The position numbers and the translations under genes are program-made. DNA of 64,000 nt from Gemella haemolysans (lineage in GTDB: Bacteria; Bacillota; Bacilli; Staphylococcales; Gemellaceae): positions 1-64,000 of the forward strand of contig NZ_JAQMFS010000075.1 in assembly GCF_028308085.1 (NCBI RefSeq), written 5' to 3'. The notes under the pieces are model-generated. The model had not been told where the DNA came from. It did no database searches and was given only the letters and a program-made list of their open reading frames with translations. Shown one piece after another: positions 7,252 to 15,261 of the stretch. Position 1 is the stretch's first letter. Each line of letters starts with the position of its first letter.

Positions 7252-7416
7252 ATGTGAGATTTCAAGTATTTTCTATAGTTTTTTAGTAAATATTGAAAGT
7301 AAAGTTGATTTAAGATAGTCTTATGTTAGATTTTCTAACGTATATTTATAATTGTAGTGTTTTTTAAAGTATAATAGGTAGCGTAAAAAACAAATAAAAC
7401 GAGGAGTTGACTCTTA

Positions 7417-8847
7417 ATGGATAGATTTTTAGAATTATTGACTAACATTAATGACTTTATGTGGACTTATTTCCTAATAGGGTTGGTAATGGTAACTGGT
7501 ATTTATTTTACATTTAGTACTAAGTTTGTTCAATTTACTTACATTAAAGAAATGTTCAGACTTATTACAGAAAAACCTAAAGTAGGTAAAGACGGCGAAC
7601 AAAAAGGTGTTTCTGCTTTCCAAGCCTTCACAATCTCAGCTGCGTCAAGAGTAGGTACTGGTACAATTGCAGGGGTTGCTATTGCGATTGCAATGGGTGG
7701 ACCTGGTTCAGTATTCTGGATGTGGGTAATGGCGCTTTTTGGAGGAGCTTCATCTTTTGCCGAATCAACGCTAGCCCAAGTATATAAAGTTCGTGATAGA
7801 AAAGGTGTTTATCGTGGGGGACCTGCTTACTATATGGAAAAAGGTCTTGGCCAAAAATGGATGGGTGTGCTTTTCGCGATTGTTATTTCTATAACATATG
7901 GTGTAGCATTTAACTCTGTTCAAACTAACACTATTGCTCAGGCTTTACAAGTATATGATATTAATGCAAATATTGCAGGTATTGCTTTATTAATTCTTAC
8001 TATTTTCGTAATTTTTGGTGGTGTAACAAAAGTTGTTAAAATTACTCAATGGTTAGTACCAGTAATGGCAGTGGCGTACTTATTTATCGTATTAGTTATA
8101 ATGGTTATTAACATTGACAAATTACCTGGTGTTCTTGCTCAAATCGTGAAATCAGCATTCGGTCTTGAACAAGTAGGTGGTGGAGTAATTGGTATGGGGA
8201 CATCAATTCTTTTAGGAATTAAGCGTGGTATGTTCACTAACGAAGCTGGTTTAGGATCAACTCCTAACGCAGCGGCTACAGCTGATAGTACTCACCCAGC
8301 TAAGCAAGGATTTATCCAAACTCTAGGAGTTTACTTCGACACATGTTTAGTATGTACAGCAACAGCATTCTTAATCTTACTATATCCTGGTGTTGAATAC
8401 GGAGCTGGTAAGTTACAAGGTATCCAACTTACACAAGCTGCCTTAACTTCACAAGTAGGAAGTATCGGAACAATTTTCTTAATCGTGGCTATTTTCTTAT
8501 TCGGATATAGTTCTGTAATTGGTAACTACTACTATGGAGAAACAAACATTCAATATTTACTTCCTAAAAAATGGGCTGTAAATGTTTATCGTGTTATCGT
8601 ATGTATCTTCGTATATGTAGGAAGTGTATTAGATTTAAACTTAGTTTGGGGAATTGCCGATGTAACAATGGGGATTATGAGTTTACTTAACTTAATCGCG
8701 ATTATCGGACTTTCTGGTGTAGTTTATGTAGTATTAAAAGACTATGTGAAACAACATAAACAAGGAAAAGATCCAGAGTTTTACCTAGATAACTTACCAA
8801 TTAAGTTAGATAATGCAACTGCATGGAAAAATAAAAAAGAAGATTAA
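7417..8847 (+). CDS. Alanine/glycine:cation symporter (AGCS family)
   Basis: Sodium- or proton-coupled uptake of alanine or glycine. At 476 residues with about 11 hydrophobic segments it matches the family. Typical blocks are GVSAFQAFTISAASRVGTGTI near the N-terminus, GGPGSVFWMWVMALFGGASSFAEST, and the conserved GMFTNEAGLGSTPNAAATA. CGAGGAG lies about 12 bases before the ATG. A TATAAT-like -10 is at 7370-7375, and a small hairpin (GTTAGA/TCTAAC, 7325-7339) lies upstream. It is a single-gene unit with a bidirectional terminator after it. Confidence 0.93.
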   Translation: MDRFLELLTNINDFMWTYFLIGLVMVTGIYFTFSTKFVQFTYIKEMFRLITEKPKVGKDGEQKGVSAFQAFTISAASRVGTGTIAGVAIAIAMGGPGSVFWMWVMALFGGASSFAESTLAQVYKVRDRKGVYRGGPAYYMEKGLGQKWMGVLFAIVISITYGVAFNSVQTNTIAQALQVYDINANIAGIALLILTIFVIFGGVTKVVKITQWLVPVMAVAYLFIVLVIMVINIDKLPGVLAQIVKSAFGLEQVGGGVIGMGTSILLGIKRGMFTNEAGLGSTPNAAATADSTHPAKQGFIQTLGVYFDTCLVCTATAFLILLYPGVEYGAGKLQGIQLTQAALTSQVGSIGTIFLIVAIFLFGYSSVIGNYYYGETNIQYLLPKKWAVNVYRVIVCIFVYVGSVLDLNLVWGIADVTMGIMSLLNLIAIIGLSGVVYVVLKDYVKQHKQGKDPEFYLDNLPIKLDNATAWKNKKED

Positions 8848-8852
8848 TATTT

Positions 8853-8905
8853 AAAAAAGTACTTCAATGATGGAATTAGATTTCTAATCGTTGAAGTACT
8901 TTTTT
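8853..8905. terminator. Bidirectional terminator between the symporter and the toxin gene
   Basis: The long inverted repeat AAAAAAGTACTTCAA/TTGAAGTACTTTTTT has a run of A on one side and T on the other, so it can end both convergent transcripts. Confidence 0.88.
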
Positions 8906-8925
8906 ATATTTATCTGGAATGTTTT

Positions 8926-9240
8926 TTATAGGATATCAATCCATTTTTGTCTTGCATGAAGAATTCGGTGAATCATTACAGTTTTATTTTCTTTGTTCAC
9001 TTTATAGAAAATGATGTAATTCTTAACAAGACATTTTCTAAATTTTTTACGGTGTAGATAGGCATCATCAACTAATCCATAGCGAAAAGGCATGACAGAT
9101 AGAGCAGAAACAGCGGATTCTATTTCGTCAAGTAAGGCAGATGTAGTAAGTGGTGCATCTAAATTATGATAAATATAATGGATAATATCTTTTAAGTCTT
9201 TATGATAGGTTTCAGAAACAAGTATTTTATAATGTTCCAT
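8926..9240 (-). CDS. ParE/RelE-superfamily toxin of a type II TA module
   Basis: A 104-residue basic protein of the RelE/ParE fold. Features are an early helical part (YHKDLKDIIHYIYHNL), the MPFRYGLVDD turn, a basic strand RKKFRKCLVKNYIIFYKV, and a C-terminal HRILHARQKW that matches the conserved end of ParE/YoeB-like toxins. It follows the antitoxin gene with a 14-base overlap (9227-9240), implying translational coupling. Whether it cuts mRNA or poisons gyrase cannot be decided from sequence. Confidence 0.85.
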   Translation of the reverse strand: MEHYKILVSETYHKDLKDIIHYIYHNLDAPLTTSALLDEIESAVSALSVMPFRYGLVDDAYLHRKKFRKCLVKNYIIFYKVNKENKTVMIHRILHARQKWIDIL

Positions 9241-9499
9241 TTTTTAGATCCTCTCTTAAGCTTTTCATGGAATCATCAAAAGTAAGGGTACGACCGTTTG
9301 TAAAATCAGATTCACTTTGCTCAAGAAGTTGATATAGTTCGTATCTTCCCATGAATTTATTGAATAAATCAATACTCATGACGGCAAGGTCACCGCGCCC
9401 ATTTTTGGTAATAAAGATGGGTTCACCTGTTTCATGGCAAAATGAAGAAATTTCATTGTAATTATTACGTAAATCTGTACTTGATTTAATGTTCGGCAT
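9227..9499 (-). CDS. Phd/YefM-family antitoxin
   Basis: A 90-residue antitoxin and autorepressor. The N-terminal Phd/YefM fold is clear: STDLRNNYNEISSFCHETGEPIFITKNGRGDLAVMS. The rest is a toxin-binding tail with acidic and helical character. It is first in the operon, as usual for this type. GAGGAGGTGC lies just before the ATG. A consensus promoter with an inverted repeat around its -10 region lies immediately upstream and is the likely site of autorepression. Confidence 0.88.
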   Translation of the reverse strand: MPNIKSSTDLRNNYNEISSFCHETGEPIFITKNGRGDLAVMSIDLFNKFMGRYELYQLLEQSESDFTNGRTLTFDDSMKSLREDLKNGTL

Positions 9500-9516
9500 A
9501 ATAGCACCTCCTCTAA

Positions 9517-9554
9517 TCTAAAGATATTATACTATTATTTCTTTAGAATGTCAA
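9517..9554 (-). promoter_or_regulatory. Consensus promoter with flanking operator of the TA operon
   Basis: On the minus strand, TTGACA (9549-9554) and TATAAT (9526-9531) are spaced 17 bases apart, a full consensus. The 7-base inverted repeat TCTAAAG (9517-9523)/CTTTAGA (9541-9547) brackets the -10 box. This fits binding by the antitoxin or antitoxin-toxin complex. Confidence 0.78.
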
Positions 9555-9625
9555 AAATATAAAAGGTAGAGGGCTTAGAAATTAACAAATTCTTACGCAC
9601 CACACTTACAAAGTTTTCCTTTTGC

Positions 9626-9654
9626 TTGCATTATAAAAAAAAGTATGTTATTAT
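9626..9654 (+). promoter_or_regulatory. Promoter of the valS T-box transcript
   Basis: TTGCAT (9626-9631) and TATTAT (9649-9654) are 17 bases apart, with an upstream TG making an extended -10 (TGTTATTAT). Confidence 0.65.
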
Positions 9655-9659
9655 ATTAA

Positions 9660-9925
9660 ACATATTTTAATTATAAAATATATGCGATGAGCCGATAAGT
9701 AGAAGTTCTTGCGTACCGTAGGATACAGAAAAGAAATCAGTGGTTGAGAGATTTCTCCTAGGCAGGACTTTGAAGTAGCCGGTGAGCATTTAGAGTGAAA
9801 GTAAGTAGCTTTAAACGTGGTTAGAGCGTTAATCTTATTAAGTGCTAATGTTATAATTAGAATAAAGGTGGTACCACGGAAACTTTCGTCCTTATGTTAA
9901 GGATGGAGGTTATTTTTTTTATCTA
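9660..9925 (+). promoter_or_regulatory. T-box riboswitch, valine-type, controlling valS
   Basis: The leader senses uncharged tRNA and lets transcription through. The AGTA element lies near 9688-9691. The T-box consensus AATAAAGGTGGTACCACGG is at 9861-9879. A terminator with T8 follows (9880-9921), and the anti-terminator would pair through the GGTACCAC bulge. After GAA, the likely specifier codon is GTA (9775-9777), a Val codon, in agreement with the downstream gene. The specifier was assigned by eye. Confidence 0.93.
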
Positions 9926-9997
9926 AAAAAATACCACAAAAATAACTATGAAATTTAAAATAATTAATAATAAAATAAAAATTTAGGAGGAACAGTC

Positions 9998-12640
9998 ATG
10001 ACTGAAATGTCTACAAAATATAATCCGACCGAAGTAGAAAATAATCGCTACAACTGGTGGTTGGAAAAAGAAGTTTTTAAAGCTGATAATAAAAGTAAAA
10101 AAAATCCATATACAATCGTAATTCCACCACCAAACGTAACTGGTAAATTACACATTGGACATGCTTGGGATACAACTTTACAAGATATGTTAACACGTTA
10201 CAAACGTCTTAAAGGATTTGATGTGCTTTATCTTCCAGGAATGGACCACGCTGGTATTTCTACACAAGCTAAAGTAGAAGCTAAAATGCGTGAAGAAGGA
10301 TTAAGTCGTTATGATTTAGGTCGTGAAAAATTCTTAGAGCGTGCATGGGAATGGAAAGAAGAATATGCTGGATATATTCGTGTACAGTGGGCTAAACTTG
10401 GATTAGGTTTAGACTACTCAAGAGAAAGATTTACATTAGATGAAGGATTAAATAAAGCAGTAACGAAAATTTTCGTAGATCACTACAACAATGGTACAAT
10501 CTACCGTGGTGAGAAAATTATCAACTGGGATCCAGTTCAAAGAACTGCATTATCTAATATCGAAGTAATTCACAAAGACGTAGAAGGTGCATTCTATCAC
10601 CTTAAATATTTCTTAGCTGATGGAAGTGGAGACTATCTAGAAGTAGCAACTACTCGTCCTGAAACTTTATTCGGAGATACTGCGGTTGCTGTTCACCCTG
10701 AAGATGAAAGATATCAAAAATATATTGGTAAAACAGTTCTATTACCAGTAACAAATAAAGAAATTCCTGTTATTGCAGATGAATATGTAGAAAAAGATTT
10801 CGGAAGTGGAGTAGTTAAAATAACTCCTGCCCACGATCCAAATGACTTTGAAGTAGGAGAACGTCATAACTTAGAACGCATCATCGTTATGGATGAAGGT
10901 GCTGTTATGAATGAACATGCTGATAAATATAACGGTATGGATCGTTTCGAATGTCGTAAGGCTCTTATCGCTGATTTACAAGAAAGCGGAGTATGCTTCA
11001 AGATTGAAAAACACCTTCACTCAGTAGGTCACTCTGAGCGTAGTGGTGCGGTTGTTGAACCATATCTTTCTAAACAATGGTTCGTTGACATGAAACCTCT
11101 TGCTGATAAAGTATTAGAAAATCAAAAAGATGCAGATAGAAAAGTTAACTTCTATCCACCACGTTTTGAAAATACGTTAAATACTTGGATGGAAAATATC
11201 CAAGACTGGTGTATTTCTCGTCAATTATGGTGGGGACACCGTATTCCAGCATGGTATCACAAAGAAACTGGTGAAGTTTATGTTGATGTAAACCCACCAA
11301 AAGATATTGAAAACTATGTTCAAGATGAAGATGTTCTTGATACTTGGTACTCTTCAGCATTATTCCCATTCTCAACATTAGGATGGCCAGATTTAGAAAG
11401 TGAAGATTTCAAACGTTACTATCCAAATAGCTGTCTAGTAACTGGATATGACATCATCTTCTTCTGGGTTGCTCGTATGGTATTCCAAGGATTAGAATTT
11501 ACAGGAACACGTCCATTTGAAGATTGTTTAATCCACGGTTTAGTTCGTGATGAACAAGGTCGTAAGATGAGTAAATCACTTGGTAATGGTGTAGATCCAA
11601 TGGAAGTAATCGAACAATACGGGGCTGATAGCTTACGTTACTTCTTAGCTACTAACTCAACACCAGGTCAAGACTTACGTTACTCAACTGAGAAAATTGA
11701 AGCAAGTTGGAACTATATCAATAAAATTTGGAACGCTTCTCGTTTCGTAATTATGAACCTTGAAGGTTTCGAATACAGTGATATTGATTTAACTGGAGAA
11801 AAAACATTAGCTGATAAATATATCTTAACAAAACTTGCTAAAACTATTGAAGATTTCGAAAGATTATTCGAAAAATATGAATTTGGTGAAGCAAGCCGTA
11901 TTCTATACAACTTTGTATGGGAAGAATTCTGCTCATGGTATATCGAGATTGCTAAGATTTCATTAAATGGTGAAGATGAAGTTGCGAAGAAAACTACTAA
12001 ATCTATTTTAGTATATGTACTTGATGCTTCTCTAAAAATGTTACATCCGTTTATGCCATTCGTAACTGAAGAAATCTGGCAACACATTCCTCACACTGGA
12101 GATAGTATTGTAACTAGTGAATTTGCTAAAGTTGATGCAAGTCTAGTATTCGAAAAAGAAACTGAAGATATGCAATTCATCCAAGATGTAATCACAGCAG
12201 TACGTAACATCCGTAGTGAAGTGAACGCTCCTATGTCTCGTGAGATTCCTATTAAAATTAAATACTCACAAGATAGCGTAAAAGAAGTGCTATTAAGTGG
12301 TAGTGCGTACTTAGAGAAATTTGCTCGTCCTAGCGAACTTATTATTGAACGCGAAGTAGAAGCAAGCGAAACTGACATCAGTCGTATCTTACCAGGTGCT
12401 GAGATCTACGTTTCATTAAGCGATTTAATCGATGTAGACAAAGAAAAAGAACGTCTAGGAAAAGAATTAGAAAAATTACAACAAGAATTAGATAGAGTAA
12501 ATAAAAAACTTTCTAATGAAAAATTTGTTGGTTCTGCTCCAGAAGCGGTTGTAGCTAAAGAAAAAGAAAAACAAGCAACATATCAAGAACAATATGATAG
12601 TGTTAAAGAAAGAATAGCTGCATTAGATAATTTAAAATAG
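9998..12640 (+). CDS. valS: Valyl-tRNA synthetase
   Basis: Charges tRNA-Val with valine. At 880 residues it is normal for the class Ia enzyme. The HIGH signature begins at His52 ([15 protein letters not shown]) and KMSKS at Lys523 ([11 protein letters not shown]). In between is the CP1 editing domain ([17 protein letters not shown], and [13 protein letters not shown] for the editing pocket). The C-terminus is a heptad-rich coiled-coil arm (about 815-880) that contacts the tRNA. TAGGAGGAAC lies before the ATG. Transcription is governed by the T-box just upstream. Nothing is unusual. Confidence 0.99.
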   Translation: MTEMSTKYNPTEVENNRYNWWLEKEVFKADNKSKKNPYTIVIPPPNVTGKLHIGHAWDTTLQDMLTRYKRLKGFDVLYLPGMDHAGISTQAKVEAKMREEGLSRYDLGREKFLERAWEWKEEYAGYIRVQWAKLGLGLDYSRERFTLDEGLNKAVTKIFVDHYNNGTIYRGEKIINWDPVQRTALSNIEVIHKDVEGAFYHLKYFLADGSGDYLEVATTRPETLFGDTAVAVHPEDERYQKYIGKTVLLPVTNKEIPVIADEYVEKDFGSGVVKITPAHDPNDFEVGERHNLERIIVMDEGAVMNEHADKYNGMDRFECRKALIADLQESGVCFKIEKHLHSVGHSERSGAVVEPYLSKQWFVDMKPLADKVLENQKDADRKVNFYPPRFENTLNTWMENIQDWCISRQLWWGHRIPAWYHKETGEVYVDVNPPKDIENYVQDEDVLDTWYSSALFPFSTLGWPDLESEDFKRYYPNSCLVTGYDIIFFWVARMVFQGLEFTGTRPFEDCLIHGLVRDEQGRKMSKSLGNGVDPMEVIEQYGADSLRYFLATNSTPGQDLRYSTEKIEASWNYINKIWNASRFVIMNLEGFEYSDIDLTGEKTLADKYILTKLAKTIEDFERLFEKYEFGEASRILYNFVWEEFCSWYIEIAKISLNGEDEVAKKTTKSILVYVLDASLKMLHPFMPFVTEEIWQHIPHTGDSIVTSEFAKVDASLVFEKETEDMQFIQDVITAVRNIRSEVNAPMSREIPIKIKYSQDSVKEVLLSGSAYLEKFARPSELIIEREVEASETDISRILPGAEIYVSLSDLIDVDKEKERLGKELEKLQQELDRVNKKLSNEKFVGSAPEAVVAKEKEKQATYQEQYDSVKERIAALDNLK

Positions 12641-12651
12641 TATAGAATGAA

Positions 12652-12696
12652 AGAGAGTGATTCGAAAATCGTTTAGATTTTATCGAATCACTCTCT
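12652..12696 (+). terminator. Terminator-like hairpin after valS
   Basis: A 14-bp inverted repeat AGAGAGTGATTCGA/TCGAATCACTCTCT lies close after the stop codon of valS. It is followed by TTATT rather than a long T-run. Its GAGTGA(C/T)TC core recurs in several other terminators of the window. Confidence 0.7.
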
Positions 12697-12735
12697 TATT
12701 CATTATGTAGTAAATAGCTGTAGATTAATTGTAAT

Positions 12736-12775
12736 AAAAAAACTCTAGCTAGTTTTACCTAGCTTAGAGTTTTTT
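12736..12775. terminator. Bidirectional terminator, overlapping the stop of the LPXTG peptide gene
   Basis: Arms AAAAAACTCTAGCTAG/CTAGCTTAGAGTTTTTT, with one unpaired base, give A-runs and T-runs on either side. It serves the minus-strand genes and backs up the valS terminator. Confidence 0.8.
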
Positions 12776-12911
12776 AATCATCTTTATTATTCTTTTTTCT
12801 CCAAATTAGGAAGAAAATTATTGCAATTATTATGATTATACCAATGTATGCACCATAATTTTTCACTGCTTCCCCTGTATTAGGAAGAGTACTTAGTGAT
12901 AGTAGATTCAT
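12774..12911 (-). CDS. 45-residue protein consisting of an LPXTG sorting signal
   Basis: The product is MNLLSLSTLPNTGEAVKNYG followed by one hydrophobic segment (about 22-37) and a positively charged tail RRK/RKKNNKDD-like (here WRKKNNKDD). LPNTG, hydrophobic stretch and basic tail are the complete class A sortase signal, yet there is neither an N-terminal secretion signal nor an extracellular domain. GAGG lies 7 bases before the ATG, so it is probably translated. It lies 17 bases downstream of the YtxH-like gene on the same strand. It may be the remnant of a larger surface protein or a genuine micro-protein. Confidence 0.6.
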   Translation of the reverse strand: MNLLSLSTLPNTGEAVKNYGAYIGIIIIIAIIFFLIWRKKNNKDD

Positions 12912-12928
12912 CTTAAATCCTCATTATA

Positions 12929-13528
12929 TTATTTTTCTTCTTTTTGTTCAGGAGTATTTTTTAGAACTTCAGTTTCAACGCGTTCTTTAACTGAATCTAG
13001 TGTTTCAGTTGATTTGTTAGTGAAATCTTCAACTTTTTCTTGAACTTTTGCTTCGTCAACGTCTTTTTTAATATTTGATACTTGATCTTTAATTTTTTCG
13101 AATGAAGAAAGTGCTTTTTCTTTATAAGCTTCTACTGAAGGTTTGAATTCTTCAACGATTTTTTTTGCATCTCCTAAGTTTTCTTTAACTTCTGAAGTAT
13201 ATTCTTTTACACTAGATACGTGCCCTTTAATGTCTTTTACATTGCTAGATAGTTCTTTACCATAATCAACAGCATTATTGTATTTGTTTTCTAAAGCATT
13301 TTTAGCTTTTTTAAGATTTTTCACTAAGTCGTTGTATAGGTAGATTGCCGCTTCTTCAACACCATTTTTCTTAGTATAGCGAATCATACAACGTGTATAA
13401 CCATAGTAATCTTTAGATTTTTTCTTAACGTATTCAGTGTGTTCTTCAACTTTGTTTGGATTTTTTGAGTAATAGTTAGCAACGGCTATACCTGTACCGA
13501 TTGCAAATAATTTTGATAATTTTGACAT
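12929..13528 (-). CDS. YtxH-like protein with membrane anchor and long coiled coil
   Basis: The 199-residue product starts at MSKLSKLFAIGTGIAV, where CGAGGTG lies about 8 bases ahead of the ATG; an earlier in-frame ATG (13600) has no such site. A short hydrophobic N-terminus (about 6-20) is followed by about 170 residues of charged helical sequence rich in Lys, Glu and Val, with repeated heptad-like patterns (KEYTSEVKENLGDAKKIVEEF). This resembles YtxH/apolipoprotein-like general stress proteins. Function is unknown. No disulfide or enzyme motif is visible. Confidence 0.72.
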   Translation of the reverse strand: MSKLSKLFAIGTGIAVANYYSKNPNKVEEHTEYVKKKSKDYYGYTRCMIRYTKKNGVEEAAIYLYNDLVKNLKKAKNALENKYNNAVDYGKELSSNVKDIKGHVSSVKEYTSEVKENLGDAKKIVEEFKPSVEAYKEKALSSFEKIKDQVSNIKKDVDEAKVQEKVEDFTNKSTETLDSVKERVETEVLKNTPEQKEEK

Positions 13529-13696
13529 ACAATTTTCACCTCGATATATTATTAGATTAATTATATCATATAAACATTTAAATTTAAATAAAATAGACAA
13601 TGAGTAACTCTATTTTAATATATTGGTAATAAAATAGGATAGGAATGTAGCTGTAATATCATTTAAAATGAAATAATCATACATAATAGATTTTAT

Positions 13697-13740
13697 TATT
13701 ACACATTAATATGATATAACTATTGAATTAGTGTGTAATA
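13697..13740 (+). promoter_or_regulatory. Inverted-repeat operator upstream of ccpN
   Basis: Arms TATTACACATTAAT (13697-13710) and ATTAGTGTGTAATA (13727-13740) are complementary at 13 of 14 positions, with a 16-base spacer. The right arm overlaps the -35 box and spacer of the ccpN promoter. Binding by CcpN itself is an inference. Confidence 0.6.
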
Positions 13741-13751
13741 TATTGTATAAT
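13723..13751 (+). promoter_or_regulatory. Promoter of the ccpN-PDRP-ppdK cluster
   Basis: TTGAAT (13723-13728) and TATAAT (13746-13751) are spaced 17 bases apart, ending about 28 bases before the ccpN start codon. Confidence 0.72.
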
Positions 13752-13779
13752 AAAAAATATAATACAAGAAGGAGGAACA

Positions 13780-14397
13780 ATGAAACTTACTGAGAGACAT
13801 AAAGCTATAATTGAAATAGTAAAAAATTATGAGCCAATTACAAGTGATGAGATAGCAGAGAAGTTATCTTTGGGGAAATCTACTTTAAGAAATGATTTGG
13901 CAGTATTAGGAATGCTAGAAATCTTAGAAGCAAAGCCTAATGTAGGATACTATTACAATTATAACTTTTCACCAGGAGAACAACGTGAAGAAATAAAAAA
14001 TAAATTAGTTAAAGATGTTATGGGGATAGCAATAACGGCTAAAAGTACAGCGAATTTCTCAGATGTATTATCTAAATTATTTATATATGATGTAGGAACA
14101 ATCTTTATTGTCGATGAGAATAATCACCTCGCAGGTGTAACATCTAGAAAAGATATGTTGAAATTATCAAGAAATGCTGATGGTCAAAATCTTCCAATAG
14201 TACTAGCGATGACACGTGTACCAAATGTAATATACATATATGAAGATGAATTAGTTAGTGATGCCTTAAGGAAGTTAATTTTACATGAAATTGACTGCTT
14301 GCCTGTTGTAAGAGATGAGGATGGCGGCAAGGTGATCGTTGGAAAAATTTCAAAAACTACATTAATTAAATTATTATTGGAAATACTGGAGGGATAA
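13780..14397 (+). CDS. ccpN: CcpN-type transcriptional repressor (HTH plus CBS pair)
   Basis: A 205-residue cytoplasmic regulator with an N-terminal helix-turn-helix (about 5-55, SDEIAEKLSLGKSTLRNDL) and two CBS domains (about 75-200). In B. subtilis, CcpN represses gluconeogenic genes (gapB, pckA) in response to nucleotides and is encoded beside yqfL, the same order as here. AGAAGGAGGAAC precedes the ATG. A palindrome overlapping the promoter suggests autoregulation. The stop codon and the next ATG are separated by one base, so it is tightly coupled to the PDRP gene. Confidence 0.9.
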   Translation: MKLTERHKAIIEIVKNYEPITSDEIAEKLSLGKSTLRNDLAVLGMLEILEAKPNVGYYYNYNFSPGEQREEIKNKLVKDVMGIAITAKSTANFSDVLSKLFIYDVGTIFIVDENNHLAGVTSRKDMLKLSRNADGQNLPIVLAMTRVPNVIYIYEDELVSDALRKLILHEIDCLPVVRDEDGGKVIVGKISKTTLIKLLLEILEG

Positions 14398-14398
14398 T

Positions 14399-15208
14399 AT
14401 GTTAACTGTACATATAATTTCAGATTCGATAGGAAATACCGCAAAAGATGTTGTAGATGCAGCGTTAGTGCAGTTCTCTTATGGGAAAGCTGATTATAAG
14501 GTATTGAAGAATTCCAATGTTTGTACGATAGAAAAAATAGATTGTATTATGTCGAATGTAAATGATGGGGATGTAATAGTTCAAACATTGGTAGATAGTA
14601 CCTTAGCTGAATACGTAAAGAAAAAAGGGTTAGAAAAAAATATAAAAGTTATAGATCTGTTAAGTGAAATGCTAAACACTTTTGAAGATAAACTTGGAAT
14701 AAAATCTGAAGGGAATCCAGGTTTAAACAGAAAAATGGGAACTGAGTACTTCAAAAGGGTTGATGCATTGGAATTTGCTGTGAAGTATGATGATGGAAAA
14801 GATATTAATGGTCTTAAAGAGGCGGATATTGTTATTTTGGGGGTATCAAGAACGTCTAAAACACCATTAAGTTTATATCTAGCAAATAGAAACATTAAAG
14901 TTATGAATGTCCCTATTGTTCAAGATTTAATACTACCAGAGCAATTATATGAAGTAAAAAGAAAGATTATTGGTTTAACAAATTCAGTAGAACAACTTAA
15001 TAAGTTGAGGGAAGAAAGATTAAAAACTTTAGGAGTGGATGGAAATACTGATTATACAGATGAAATCCAAATATTTGAAGAATTAGAGTACGCGTTAGAA
15101 ATTATGGGGAAAATTGGTTGTCCGATAATAGATGTTCAAAATAAAGCTATTGAGGAAACTGCAGAGTTGATAATTGGGATAATGAGAGAACGCGGCTTAG
15201 AAGTTTAA
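14399..15208 (+). CDS. yqfL: Pyruvate, phosphate dikinase regulatory protein (PDRP, DUF299)
   Basis: A bifunctional kinase/phosphorylase that inactivates PPDK by ADP-dependent phosphorylation of the Thr near its catalytic His, and reverses this with phosphate. At 269 residues it is family-typical. The N-terminal block VHIISDSIGNTA and the P-loop-like motif GVSRTSKTPLSLYLANR (about 148-164) are diagnostic of the PPSR/PDRP family. Its target gene ppdK lies 53 bases downstream, which makes PPDK rather than PEP synthase the likely substrate. CTGGAGGG overlaps the end of ccpN. Confidence 0.93.
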   Translation: MLTVHIISDSIGNTAKDVVDAALVQFSYGKADYKVLKNSNVCTIEKIDCIMSNVNDGDVIVQTLVDSTLAEYVKKKGLEKNIKVIDLLSEMLNTFEDKLGIKSEGNPGLNRKMGTEYFKRVDALEFAVKYDDGKDINGLKEADIVILGVSRTSKTPLSLYLANRNIKVMNVPIVQDLILPEQLYEVKRKIIGLTNSVEQLNKLREERLKTLGVDGNTDYTDEIQIFEELEYALEIMGKIGCPIIDVQNKAIEETAELIIGIMRERGLEV

Positions 15209-15261
15209 CATTTAATAAATAATTATATACTGTAACAAAAATGTGATGGGGGAATTTTAAA

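Noticed and set aside
7325-7339. Small hairpin upstream of the amino-acid symporter as a glycine or other riboswitch
   Set aside because: A 6-bp stem with a 4-base loop alone; no riboswitch core or terminator lies in the leader.
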